DNA of 32,025 nucleotides, from contig CALKIR010000045.1 of assembly GCA_937995985.1 (NCBI GenBank), forward strand, positions 1-32,025. Reading direction: 5' to 3'. Origin of the DNA: an uncultured Alcaligenaceae bacterium. Lineage in GTDB: Bacteria > Pseudomonadota > Gammaproteobacteria > Burkholderiales > Burkholderiaceae_B. The translations under genes and the position numbers were made by a program. The notes beneath the pieces were generated by a model. The model had not been told where the DNA came from, ran no database searches, and saw nothing but the letters and a program-made list of their open reading frames with translations. Each line of letters begins with the position of its first letter. The stretch's first letter is position 1. Positions 8,445-16,076 of the stretch are shown piece by piece.

Positions 8445-10280
8445 TAGGGGGAGGGTCATACTCACAATGAGGATATCCAAGGGGAGACCCAAGCGCCAAT
8501 AATCGCCAAAGCGAAAGCCCCCGGGGCCTAAAATCAAAGTATTGTTTTGATGTCCAATGGGGGTGAGAAAAGCGCATGACGCCCCAATGGCCACCGCCAT
8601 TAAAAAGGTATCTGTATTGACCTCAAGCTGTTGCGCAGTTTGAATAGCAATAGGACTCATAATGGCGGCAGTGGCAGCATTATTCATTAAATCAGAAAGA
8701 AACATCGTAGTGACCATCATGAGGAGCAAAGCCCAGATAGCATGCCCTTGAGCCAACTGATGCAAAACAAATTCTGCAATCAGGCTGGCTGCCCCAGTTT
8801 GCTCTATAGCCTGTGCCACAGGAATCAGAGCCGCTAATAACACCACAACAGACCAATCTACCCCTCGGTATAAATTGCGTGGAGCAATAACCTGAAACAG
8901 AACCAATAACAAAATACCCAAGACAAAGCTTAGGGCAGCAGACCACCAACCCAAAGCCGCACTAACCACAGCAAAGCCCATCACCAAACTGGCAATACCC
9001 ATATTACGCCTATTGGGCACGCGTAATTCTCGTGCGGCTAACGGGGCACAGCCGCTGCTTTGGGCAAAAGCAGCAATATTCTCTATTGGACCTTGGAGAA
9101 GCAGCACATCGCCGGTGCGCAAAGGAGTAATCCGTGGCCGCCGCCTTAACCGTTTTCCTTGACGAGAAATGGCCAATAAATTGATCTGATGATGACTGCG
9201 CAAGCGCAAATCCGCGGCACTGCGTCCAATCAACAAAGAGCCCGGTAAAATGACCAGCTCAACCAGCTCAATGAGCCCCTCGGAAGCTTGCTCAGCAGCC
9301 TCTTGAGCGCTCTCCTCGGTTGGCAAAGCAGCAGACTCTTGGGCATTTGAACGGGCCGCGTCCTCATCATGCTCTTTGCGCTTGGGTTTATCCTCATTAA
9401 ACACCAAACCCAGAGTGCTTAATAACTTGGTGAGCTTTTTAGGATCCGCCTCTAATAACAGCACATCATTAGGTTGTAGTCGCAGGGTGCGATGAGGAAT
9501 ATTAATACGCAGCTGATGGCGCAGCAGCCCTACTATTTGCGCCTCAGACTCTTGCAATAAAGCCTCGAGCTCAGCAATGCGCATGCCTACCGCCTTGGTG
9601 TCGGGCAGCACACGGGTTTCAGTCAAATAGGTAGTAATATCTAGGCCTGCAGTGCGGGTCTGCAACCGTTTGGGGATGAGTGTGCGCCCAAACCAAGATA
9701 AAAACAACACCCCAACCAAAGCCACTATTCCGCCTACCGGAGTGAAATCAAACATTGCAAAACCCGTGTGCTGGGCATCTACAGAGGCACGAAAGCTGGA
9801 CACAATTAGGTTTGAAGGAGTACCAATAAGAGTGGTCATGCCCCCTAAAATTGTGCCAAAAGATAGGGGCATCAACATATGCCCGGGGGGAATATTGAGA
9901 CGCTGCGCAGTTTGTAGGGCGATGGGCATTAACAAAGCCAATGCCCCCACATTATTCATAAAAGCAGAAAAAAAAGCGCCCAAGGCAGTTACTGAGAGCA
10001 CCGCAATAAAGGCCGACTGGGTCTTAGGCAGGGCACGTTCGGCAATAATATCGACTAGGCCCGTACGCTCTAAACTATCACTGAGAATGAGCACCCCGAC
10101 CACAGTCACCACCGCCGGATGACTAAACCCCATAAAAGCCTCTTGGCCGGGCACCAGCCCTAAGGCGGTACACGCCAACAAAGCCGCTATTGCCACCACA
10201 TCATGGCGCCAACGACCATAGAGAAATAGCGCAATGGTAAGCGCCAATACCCCTAAAGCAAGCCAAGCCGTATTGAACAT
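8421..10280 (-). CDS. SLC13-type permease with two RCK_C (TrkA-C) domains
   Basis: Inner-membrane ion-coupled transporter of the SLC13/CitMHS type, substrate unknown (dicarboxylate, sulfate and similar anions occur in the family). From ATG 10280 it has 619 residues; a TTG at 10295 would add five. Two membrane halves (about 1-205 and 425-619) each carry a re-entrant signature: FMNNVGA plus LIGTPSNL (107-158), and LMNNAATAA plus TPIGHQNN (531-580). Between them lie two TrkA-C-like cytosolic domains (about 208-293 and 335-417, each with a VLLLxG/A strand) joined by a strongly acidic/basic linker (297-335). RCK_C domains usually bind a regulatory ligand. It stands alone on this strand, and its 3' end overlaps thpR by 24 nt. 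Confidence 0.88.
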   Translation of the reverse strand: MFNTAWLALGVLALTIALFLYGRWRHDVVAIAALLACTALGLVPGQEAFMGFSHPAVVTVVGVLILSDSLERTGLVDIIAERALPKTQSAFIAVLSVTALGAFFSAFMNNVGALALLMPIALQTAQRLNIPPGHMLMPLSFGTILGGMTTLIGTPSNLIVSSFRASVDAQHTGFAMFDFTPVGGIVALVGVLFLSWFGRTLIPKRLQTRTAGLDITTYLTETRVLPDTKAVGMRIAELEALLQESEAQIVGLLRHQLRINIPHRTLRLQPNDVLLLEADPKKLTKLLSTLGLVFNEDKPKRKEHDEDAARSNAQESAALPTEESAQEAAEQASEGLIELVELVILPGSLLIGRSAADLRLRSHHQINLLAISRQGKRLRRRPRITPLRTGDVLLLQGPIENIAAFAQSSGCAPLAARELRVPNRRNMGIASLVMGFAVVSAALGWWSAALSFVLGILLLVLFQVIAPRNLYRGVDWSVVVLLAALIPVAQAIEQTGAASLIAEFVLHQLAQGHAIWALLLMMVTTMFLSDLMNNAATAAIMSPIAIQTAQQLEVNTDTFLMAVAIGASCAFLTPIGHQNNTLILGPGGFRFGDYWRLGLPLDILIVSMTLPLLLYFWPL

Positions 10281-10386
10281 AAAATCATGCCCCAAAAGTC
10301 TCGCAAGGCTTATACTCTACTATAAATATGAACAGGAACCCATTGTGTTTTTCATTGAACCTTGAACAGGCAAATAGGGGATAAGG

Positions 10387-10785
10387 GTGGTATACGAGCA
10401 TAAAAATGACAGCTTAGCAACGAGAAAGCAGTTTATTTTCAGGCTCATGCGGCATTTCTTTTTAGCCTTTGTCATTATTGTTGTAACTCTTTCTGTGGGC
10501 GTAGTGGGCTATTTAATTTGGGGTGGGGAGGGCAATTTGCATGATGCCATCTTAAATGCAGCCTTTGTGATGGGCGGCTTGGGCATTGTGGCTGTACCAG
10601 AAACCAAAAGCGGCAAGCTGTTTTATGCTTTTTATGGAATCTTTGTAGGCTTGAGCTTTGCCGCCTCAGTGGGCATTGTGCTGGCCCCCGTAGCACATAG
10701 AATCCTACACGCCTTGCATTTAGACGAACCCTATATAGAAGAGGATGCTGACTCACCTGCTGAGCGTAATAAATCAGGGAGCTGA
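10387..10785 (+). CDS. Small membrane protein with TM-loop-TM (channel-like) layout, function unknown
   Basis: A 132-residue protein. GTG 10387 is preceded by a GGGG run at 10377-10380; ATG 10447 is a shorter alternative start. The hydropathy pattern is TM1 (22-45), a semi-hydrophobic loop (53-70, ILNAAFVMGGLGIV) and TM2 (76-104), then an acidic tail. This resembles the TM-pore-TM unit of two-TM ion channels. The loop has GGLG where a K+ filter would have TxGYG, so selectivity cannot be inferred. I remember similar short proteins in proteobacteria with no assigned function. It is divergent from the SLC13/RCK permease (106 bp between starts), and its last 55 nt overlap the HAD gene on the other strand. 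Confidence 0.72.
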   Translation: MVYEHKNDSLATRKQFIFRLMRHFFLAFVIIVVTLSVGVVGYLIWGGEGNLHDAILNAAFVMGGLGIVAVPETKSGKLFYAFYGIFVGLSFAASVGIVLAPVAHRILHALHLDEPYIEEDADSPAERNKSGS

Positions 10786-11417
10786 TGCATCTTATCAAAG
10801 GTAAGATGAGCCCCGGCAGCCAAAGCTCGTTGAGGATCGGTATTGGCCGTATAGGCCAGCACCTGCGCCCCTGCTGCCACCGCTGCTTGAATGCCCACCA
10901 CACTGTCCTCAATGACAGCGCATCGAGCAGCCTCAATAGTGGGCCCGAGCTGGCGAATGGCCCAAAGATAAACATCGGGATAGGGCTTATTATGGGTCAC
11001 ATCCTGACCACTATAAATATGGGGATCAAAATAATGATGCACGCCCAAGGTATGCAGTTGTGCTACCAATTTGGCATGGCTTGCCGCGGACACACAGGCC
11101 ATACGTCCAGGCCAGTGCGCCGCCAGTTGATGCAAAACAGCGCGCACACCGGGCACAGCGCTTATACCACGGCGCATGGCCTGTTCGCGCTTGAGTTGAT
11201 ACGCAGTGAGCCACTCTTGTTCAATACGAATCTGACCATGTTGGTGAATAATTTCAGCCCAAGCACTTATGGGCTGGCCCATAAATAGCTCTTGGCATTG
11301 TCCAGGCTCCAGGCTCCAGCCTCTTTTGGCCAGCATATGCCGCAAAATTTTTAAACTCGTGGGCTCGCTATCGATGAGCACCCCATCGCAGTCAAACAAA
11401 ATGGCTTGATAGTGCAT
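10731..11417 (-). CDS. HAD-superfamily hydrolase, beta-phosphoglucomutase/phosphatase-like
   Basis: A cytosolic 228-residue haloacid dehalogenase family phosphatase or phosphomutase. Motif I is FDCDGVLIDSE (nucleophile D9, acid D11). A small helical cap follows (about 17-85), motif II is VSAAS (about 109-113), motif III Lys lies in HNKPYPDVY and motif IV is IEDSVVGI. This set fits HAD subfamily IA enzymes with a GVLxDSE opening, such as YniC/YfbT sugar-phosphate phosphatases; the substrate cannot be read from the motifs. ATG 11417 follows an AAAGGA site. It is divergent from the LysR gene with only 42 bp between starts, so LysR binding there could affect both. Its 3' end overlaps the small membrane protein gene by 55 nt. 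Confidence 0.87.
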   Translation of the reverse strand: MHYQAILFDCDGVLIDSEPTSLKILRHMLAKRGWSLEPGQCQELFMGQPISAWAEIIHQHGQIRIEQEWLTAYQLKREQAMRRGISAVPGVRAVLHQLAAHWPGRMACVSAASHAKLVAQLHTLGVHHYFDPHIYSGQDVTHNKPYPDVYLWAIRQLGPTIEAARCAVIEDSVVGIQAAVAAGAQVLAYTANTDPQRALAAGAHLTFDKMHQLPDLLRSAGESASSSI

Positions 11418-11459
11418 GGAAATCCTTTATTTTCGTTGTTCATAGGGGGGGACAAATGT

Positions 11460-12395
11460 ATGAATATTCGTTTTCTTGAAACCTTTGTTTGGGTGGCTAA
11501 TTTAGGGAGCTTTAGTGCTGCAGCCTCAAAGTTGCACCTAACCCAAGCCGCAATATCGGGACGCATTGCCGCCTTGGAAAAAAATTTAGGGCAATTACTT
11601 TTTGAACGCGGGGCTCGAGACATTCGCCTCACTGCTGCAGGACAAACCTTATTGCGTTATGCCAAGCAAATGCTGGATCAAGAACGTGATCTCAAGCATG
11701 CCCTGCGCCAATCCACCTTTGCCCAAGCAAGCATCCGAATTGGAGTAATAGAATCTATTGTACACACCTGGTTTTCGCTTTTTATACGGCGATTACACCA
11801 AGAACATCCCTTTTTAGACATTGAGCTCACAGTGGAATCCTCTCGCCGTCTCCATGATTTACTCAAAAGAGGGCAAATCGATCTGGCCTTACAAACGGAT
11901 CCTGTTCTTGATGAAGGCTTACGCAATATTCCTCTTGGGGCTTTGCAGATGAATTGGATAGGATTGGCTGCAGCACGCCCCGATACACCGATTAGTTTGC
12001 AAGAGCTGTGTATGCGCTGGCCCATCGTCACCTTTCCTCGGCATTCTCAACCGCATTTATCTTTATTGCGGGTACTGGAAATGGAAGGGGTGGATGATGT
12101 CCGCATTCACTTTGTGTCCTCCATTGCGGCCAGCCAACAATTAATCCAAGAAGGCTTGGCCATTGGAGCTTTGCCAGAAGCCGCCTGTATGCACCCTGAG
12201 CAGGGTGGCTCCCTCACCACCTTTCCCTGTTTGGCCACATTGCCCAGCTTGCAATTAGTTGCCAGTTGGCGGGTCAATCCCTTGCACCGCTTATCTGAGG
12301 TAGTGATTCATGCCGCCCTCAAAGAAATGAATCACTACGCCGAGCAGCATACCACTGCTGTTGCCCCACCAGCACAAGGGGTATTTAAGCCTTAA
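11460..12395 (+). CDS. LysR-family transcriptional regulator
   Basis: A 311-residue LysR-type regulator with an N-terminal winged helix-turn-helix (MNIRFLETFVWVANLGSF, then AAASKLHLTQAAISGRIAALE, residues 1-40), a linker helix and a periplasmic-binding-like effector domain (about 90-295). ATG 11460 is chosen because the LysR family starts almost exactly here and a G-rich site (11445-11451) precedes it; an in-frame GTG/ATG extension to 11406 would overlap the HAD gene. It lies 201 bp upstream of, and in the same direction as, the EthD-like/TRAP/oxoprolinase/aspartate dehydrogenase operon, so it is the likely pathway regulator. Its effector would then be the substrate or an intermediate (inference). 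Confidence 0.92.
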   Translation: MNIRFLETFVWVANLGSFSAAASKLHLTQAAISGRIAALEKNLGQLLFERGARDIRLTAAGQTLLRYAKQMLDQERDLKHALRQSTFAQASIRIGVIESIVHTWFSLFIRRLHQEHPFLDIELTVESSRRLHDLLKRGQIDLALQTDPVLDEGLRNIPLGALQMNWIGLAAARPDTPISLQELCMRWPIVTFPRHSQPHLSLLRVLEMEGVDDVRIHFVSSIAASQQLIQEGLAIGALPEAACMHPEQGGSLTTFPCLATLPSLQLVASWRVNPLHRLSEVVIHAALKEMNHYAEQHTTAVAPPAQGVFKP

Positions 12396-12490
12396 ACTTT
12401 CTTTTCAGACTAGGGTTTATCCCCTAATACTTCGCTACAAACTTTCTTTAAAATCAACTAACACTTTGTTTTTAAACATTATTGTTAGCG

Positions 12491-12505
12491 ATAAGTTTTT
12501 CTTAT
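12491..12505. promoter_or_regulatory. Candidate LysR operator (T-N11-A dyad)
   Basis: ATAAG-TTTTT-CTTAT is a perfect 5-5-5 inverted repeat that contains the T-N11-A pattern of LysR-type binding sites. It lies in the AT-rich 201-bp gap between the LysR gene and the GTG start of the EthD-like gene, about 92 bp before that start. Such short AT-rich dyads can occur by chance, so the assignment rests on position. No convincing -35/-10 pair could be fixed around it. Confidence 0.45.
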
Positions 12506-12596
12506 AACCAAGATAGAAAAAAAATCGTTTGAGAGTTTAGGGCGCGCCTTTTACAGTGAAAGACAATCACTCGGCCAAGCACAAAGGAAAAACAAA

Positions 12597-13280
12597 GTGG
12601 TAGAGACAATACAGACAGGATTATACGATCCAGCCGAATTATTTATTTGGACTGATATCGATCCCAACTACGAGGAGGATTTCAATCAATGGTACGAGCG
12701 CGAGCACATGCTCGAACGTGCTTGTATTCCTGGCTTTGTGTGGGCGCGGCGGTATCGTGCTCATCAGGCACCGCGCAAGTACCTCGCGTTATACCGCACA
12801 AAGCAGCTGGCAGTATTTGATAGCCCAGAGTATCAGCAGGCTTTTACCCAACAAACCCAATGGTCCTTACAAAATTTTGCACGTATGCGTCATACCGTGC
12901 GTCGTGTCATGAGTGTGACAGCCGTTGGGCGTGCAGTGGGCACAGGGGCGGCTGTGGCGCTGGTGGCTTTAGCAGATGTACAACAGGCTGTGCAGGCTGC
13001 ACACGAGATGGGTGCGCAGACCCCAACAGGCGTGGTCTCTATGCGCATCCTCTGCCCTGATCCCCAGCGTTCGACCCCTTTGCCATCAGAGTCGACCCAA
13101 GGGCGTGTGCTCCATCCCTATTATGTGCTTGAGGGCACCACCCTAGAGGCCGTCACTGCAGCAGCCCAACAGCTGGCTCTTAACTTGGGTCTGGCCGCTG
13201 ATGCCGTGGCGACCTTTCAACTGCTTTGGGAGCTGCGCACCATTGATATTCATTTACAGCATGAGAGGAGCAAGGAATGA
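12597..13280 (+). CDS. EthD/dimeric alpha-beta-barrel-like protein, first gene of the TRAP operon
   Basis: A 227-residue cytosolic protein, not assigned to a reaction. GTG 12597 follows AAAGGAAA. The N-terminal half (15-105) has the pattern ELFIWTDIDPNYEEDFNQWY, then EREHMLERACIPGFVWARRY and YLALYRT. This is what I associate with EthD-like or related ferredoxin-fold proteins, where FNxWYxxEH and PGF-x-x-ARRY are the recognisable parts. The C-terminal half (about 116-218) looks like a second, diverged alpha-beta unit (AAVALVALADVQQAVQAA, then YYVLEGTTLEAV), so one chain may supply a complete barrel. Its stop overlaps dctP as ATGA (13277-13280), tying it to the transporter and enzymes downstream. 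Confidence 0.72.
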   Translation: MVETIQTGLYDPAELFIWTDIDPNYEEDFNQWYEREHMLERACIPGFVWARRYRAHQAPRKYLALYRTKQLAVFDSPEYQQAFTQQTQWSLQNFARMRHTVRRVMSVTAVGRAVGTGAAVALVALADVQQAVQAAHEMGAQTPTGVVSMRILCPDPQRSTPLPSESTQGRVLHPYYVLEGTTLEAVTAAAQQLALNLGLAADAVATFQLLWELRTIDIHLQHERSKE

Positions 13281-14245
13281 TAAAAAAACTACTTACCGCA
13301 ACATGTTTGATGGCCATGACCAGCATGGCCACAGCAGCCACGACTTGGACCATGAGCACAGAGCAGCCTGATAACAACTACTTGACTCAAAATGCCCGTC
13401 AATTTGCCGAGGACATCAAGGCGGCCACCGATGGGCAGCTGCAAATCAATGTGCAGTCCAATAGCGTATTGCTCAAGCGTCCAGAGGTAAAACGCGGTGT
13501 CCAACAAGGAGTGGTGGATTTAGGTGAAATGCTGGTGTCCGCCATCGGTAATGAGGACCCTTTGTTTGAAGTGGATAGTGTGCCCTTTTTAGCCTCTTCT
13601 TTTGACGAATCAGAGCGCTTGTGGGCCCTTACCAAACCCATTTTGGCCGAGCGCCTAGACAAGCAGGGCATTATTTTATTATATGGGTCACCGTGGCCCC
13701 CTCAGGGCATTTATACCAAAAAGGAGATCAACTCCCTAGAGGATTTATCCGGGGCGCGCTTCCGTGCATATAGTGCTTCCACCAATAGACTGGCCTCACT
13801 CATGGGCACTACCCCCACGACGGTACAAACTCCTGAGGTGCCACAGGCCTTTTCCACTGGGGTAATTGATTCCATGCTGACCTCACCCGCCACAGGGGTA
13901 GACTCTCAAGCTTGGGACTATGTGGATCATTACTACGATGCGCAGGTATTTATCCCTCAAAGTTTTGTCATTGTTAACAAACGCTCCTTTGAGCGGTTGC
14001 CTGCTGAGGTACAGCAAGCTGTGCTTGAGGCCAGTGCAGCGGCAGAACAGCGGGGGTGGCAGATGGCTCGTGAGTTAACCGCAGAGCTGACTCAGACCCT
14101 TGCGGATAATGGCATGCAGGTTCATGAGTTGCCAGCTGCATTACGTGCTGAGCTTGAGGACATTGGCCAATTAATGGCTCAGGAATGGGCGGACAAAGCG
14201 GGTGAAACAGGGGTTCAGCTCCTTGAAGCCTACCAACAGCAGTAA
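13277..14245 (+). CDS. dctP: TRAP transporter substrate-binding protein (DctP family)
   Basis: Periplasmic solute receptor of a tripartite ATP-independent transporter, 322 residues. The signal peptide is MIKKLLTATCLMAMTSMATA, with likely cleavage near residues 20-21. The mature part follows the DctP fold: LTQNARQFAEDIKAATDGQL (36-55), then GVVDLGE (78-84). The family's ligand-gripping arginine lies in GARFRAYS (R161/R163, 159-166), followed by TPTTVQTPEVPQAFSTGVIDS. That Arg normally pairs with a carboxylate, so an acidic substrate is likely. It overlaps the EthD-like gene by 4 nt, and DctQ follows after 13 nt. Confidence 0.93.
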   Translation: MIKKLLTATCLMAMTSMATAATTWTMSTEQPDNNYLTQNARQFAEDIKAATDGQLQINVQSNSVLLKRPEVKRGVQQGVVDLGEMLVSAIGNEDPLFEVDSVPFLASSFDESERLWALTKPILAERLDKQGIILLYGSPWPPQGIYTKKEINSLEDLSGARFRAYSASTNRLASLMGTTPTTVQTPEVPQAFSTGVIDSMLTSPATGVDSQAWDYVDHYYDAQVFIPQSFVIVNKRSFERLPAEVQQAVLEASAAAEQRGWQMARELTAELTQTLADNGMQVHELPAALRAELEDIGQLMAQEWADKAGETGVQLLEAYQQQ

Positions 14246-14258
14246 TGGTTGAACAATA

Positions 14259-14750
14259 ATGAAATGGCTTGACACTATGGCCAAGGCGTGCGGCGTTCTC
14301 GCCGCCGTCTTTTTGGTCCTCCTCGCACTTATTATCTTGTTGCAAATTATTGGGCGATTATTCGGCCAATTAATTCCTTCCGCCGATGATTTTGCCGTCT
14401 GGGCCATGGCCTCTTCGGTATTTTTAGGACTGCCTTATGCCATGCTGCGGGGTGATCATATTCGGGTCACATTAGTGTTACAGGTGTTGCCTCGTTCTTG
14501 GCATCAAGGTTATGAAATTGTAGCCACCAGTTTGGCATTGGTGATTTCTGCGTGGGGGGCTTATTACAGTGTAATTTTTGTGTACGAGTCCTTTCTGTAT
14601 AACGAGTTATCCCCCGGCATGGTGCCTGTACCGATGTGGATGCCCCAAATAGGGATGCCCATTGGATTGGTGCTCTTTACTGTGATGGTATTACGTCGTT
14701 TGATTATGTGTCTGCGCGGCCAACCCCTGGAGGAGCCCAAACATGGTTGA
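14259..14750 (+). CDS. dctQ: TRAP transporter small permease (DctQ family)
   Basis: The small four-helix inner-membrane subunit, 163 residues. Hydrophobic segments are about 11-33, 45-65, 86-110 and 126-148, with the family-typical ADDFAVWAMASSVFLGLPYA (41-60) and GDHIRV. It bridges the periplasmic receptor and DctM. The ribosome site is weak, consistent with coupling to dctP 13 nt upstream. Its last 8 nt overlap the start of dctM. Confidence 0.9.
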   Translation: MKWLDTMAKACGVLAAVFLVLLALIILLQIIGRLFGQLIPSADDFAVWAMASSVFLGLPYAMLRGDHIRVTLVLQVLPRSWHQGYEIVATSLALVISAWGAYYSVIFVYESFLYNELSPGMVPVPMWMPQIGMPIGLVLFTVMVLRRLIMCLRGQPLEEPKHG

Positions 14751-16038
14751 TATCTATCAAGCGCTTGTTTTATTAGTGAGTTTGATCCTGCTCCTGAGTT
14801 TAGGGGTATGGGTGGCGCTGGTATTAATTGCCTGTGGAGTGGTGTCCATTTATTTTTTCTCTCTGGCCCCTGCAGGGACTATTTTTGCAACCAAAGCATG
14901 GGATGCATCTGCAAATTGGGCCCTAACGGCCCTGCCCCTCTTTATTTGGATGGGGGAGATTCTCTACCGCACGCGTTTGGCCGAGGATATGTTCAAAGGA
15001 CTAGGACCGTGGGTGCAGCGCCTGCCAGGTCGTTTGGTGCATGTGAATGTGCTGGGCTGTGGGATTTTTGCGGCAGTAAGCGGGTCTTCTGCAGCAACAG
15101 CAGCCACCATTGGGCGTATTTCTTTGCCTGAATTACAACGGCGCGGCTATGACGATGGCATCAGCATTGGCTCCTTAGCAGGAGCGGGGACCTTGGGTCT
15201 GCTTATCCCGCCTTCGGTGGTCATGATTGTGTATGCGGTGGCTGCCCAAACCTCTATTATTCGCTTATTTATTGCTGGTATTTTGCCCGGAATTTTATTA
15301 ATGGTGTTATTTTCTGCTTACATTGGGGTGTGGTCCCTGAGGTATCCCGATCGGGTGCCCCCTGATGTAGAGCAGGTGAGTCTTAAAGAGCGGCTGTGGC
15401 GCCTGCGCCTATTATTACCGGTGGTGCTATTGATTGCAGCAGTTATTGGTTCTATTTATGCCGGCATCGCCACAGCCTCAGAGGCGGCGGTTATTGGGGT
15501 GGTGGGTTCCTTGCTCATTGCTCTGGTGGGCGGATCGCTGACCTGGGAAAACTTTACAGCAAGCTTAATGGGGGCGGTGCGCACCTCTTGTATGATTGCC
15601 TTTATTCTGATTGGAGCCGCCTATTTAACAAGTGCCATGAGCTTTACCGGGCTGCCTGCTAATATTGCTGCTTGGATCAGCTCGTTGGGGTTGAGCACCT
15701 ATGCCCTAATAGCCGTATTGACCATTTTCTTTATATTGATGGGGGCCTTTTTAGATGGGATTTCCATTGTGGTTCTGACCACATCGGTATTATTACCTGC
15801 GGTAGTAGCAGCAGGCATTGATCCCATTTGGTTTGGGATTTATCTCATCCTGACCGTAGAGATGGCTCAGATTACTCCTCCTATAGGGTTTAACCTCTTT
15901 GTTATCCAAGGTATTACGGGCAAAGACCTATTTCAGCTTGTGCGGATGTCTTTTCCCTTCTTTTTATTATTGGTCTTAGCCACTATATTAGTGACCGTAT
16001 TTCCTGAAATTGTTTTGATATTGCCCCGTGCGATGTAA
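14743..16038 (+). CDS. dctM: TRAP transporter large permease (DctM family)
   Basis: The ion-coupled transport subunit, 431 residues with about a dozen hydrophobic segments. Signatures include PLFIWMGEILYRTRLAEDMF, the first re-entrant region GIFAAVSGSSAATAATIG (about 106-123), GTLGLLIPPSVVMIVYA, and the second half's FLDGISIVVLTTSVLLP and EMAQITPPIGFNLFVIQG. The length matches the usual ~425. ATG 14743 has GGAGGAG 7 nt upstream and overlaps dctQ by 8 nt. Substrate is unknown; the downstream enzymes point to a cyclic amide or acidic amino-acid derivative (inference). Confidence 0.94.
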   Translation: MVDIYQALVLLVSLILLLSLGVWVALVLIACGVVSIYFFSLAPAGTIFATKAWDASANWALTALPLFIWMGEILYRTRLAEDMFKGLGPWVQRLPGRLVHVNVLGCGIFAAVSGSSAATAATIGRISLPELQRRGYDDGISIGSLAGAGTLGLLIPPSVVMIVYAVAAQTSIIRLFIAGILPGILLMVLFSAYIGVWSLRYPDRVPPDVEQVSLKERLWRLRLLLPVVLLIAAVIGSIYAGIATASEAAVIGVVGSLLIALVGGSLTWENFTASLMGAVRTSCMIAFILIGAAYLTSAMSFTGLPANIAAWISSLGLSTYALIAVLTIFFILMGAFLDGISIVVLTTSVLLPAVVAAGIDPIWFGIYLILTVEMAQITPPIGFNLFVIQGITGKDLFQLVRMSFPFFLLLVLATILVTVFPEIVLILPRAM

Positions 16039-16076
16039 GAGCAGTGGGGGGTAGTTTACATATAGGATAGTCAAGC

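Noticed and set aside
9652..10122. Open frame of 156 codons on the plus strand
   Set aside because: It is antisense to the SLC13/RCK permease; its composition (Lys/Thr/Ala-rich, no domain) is typical of a reverse-strand shadow.
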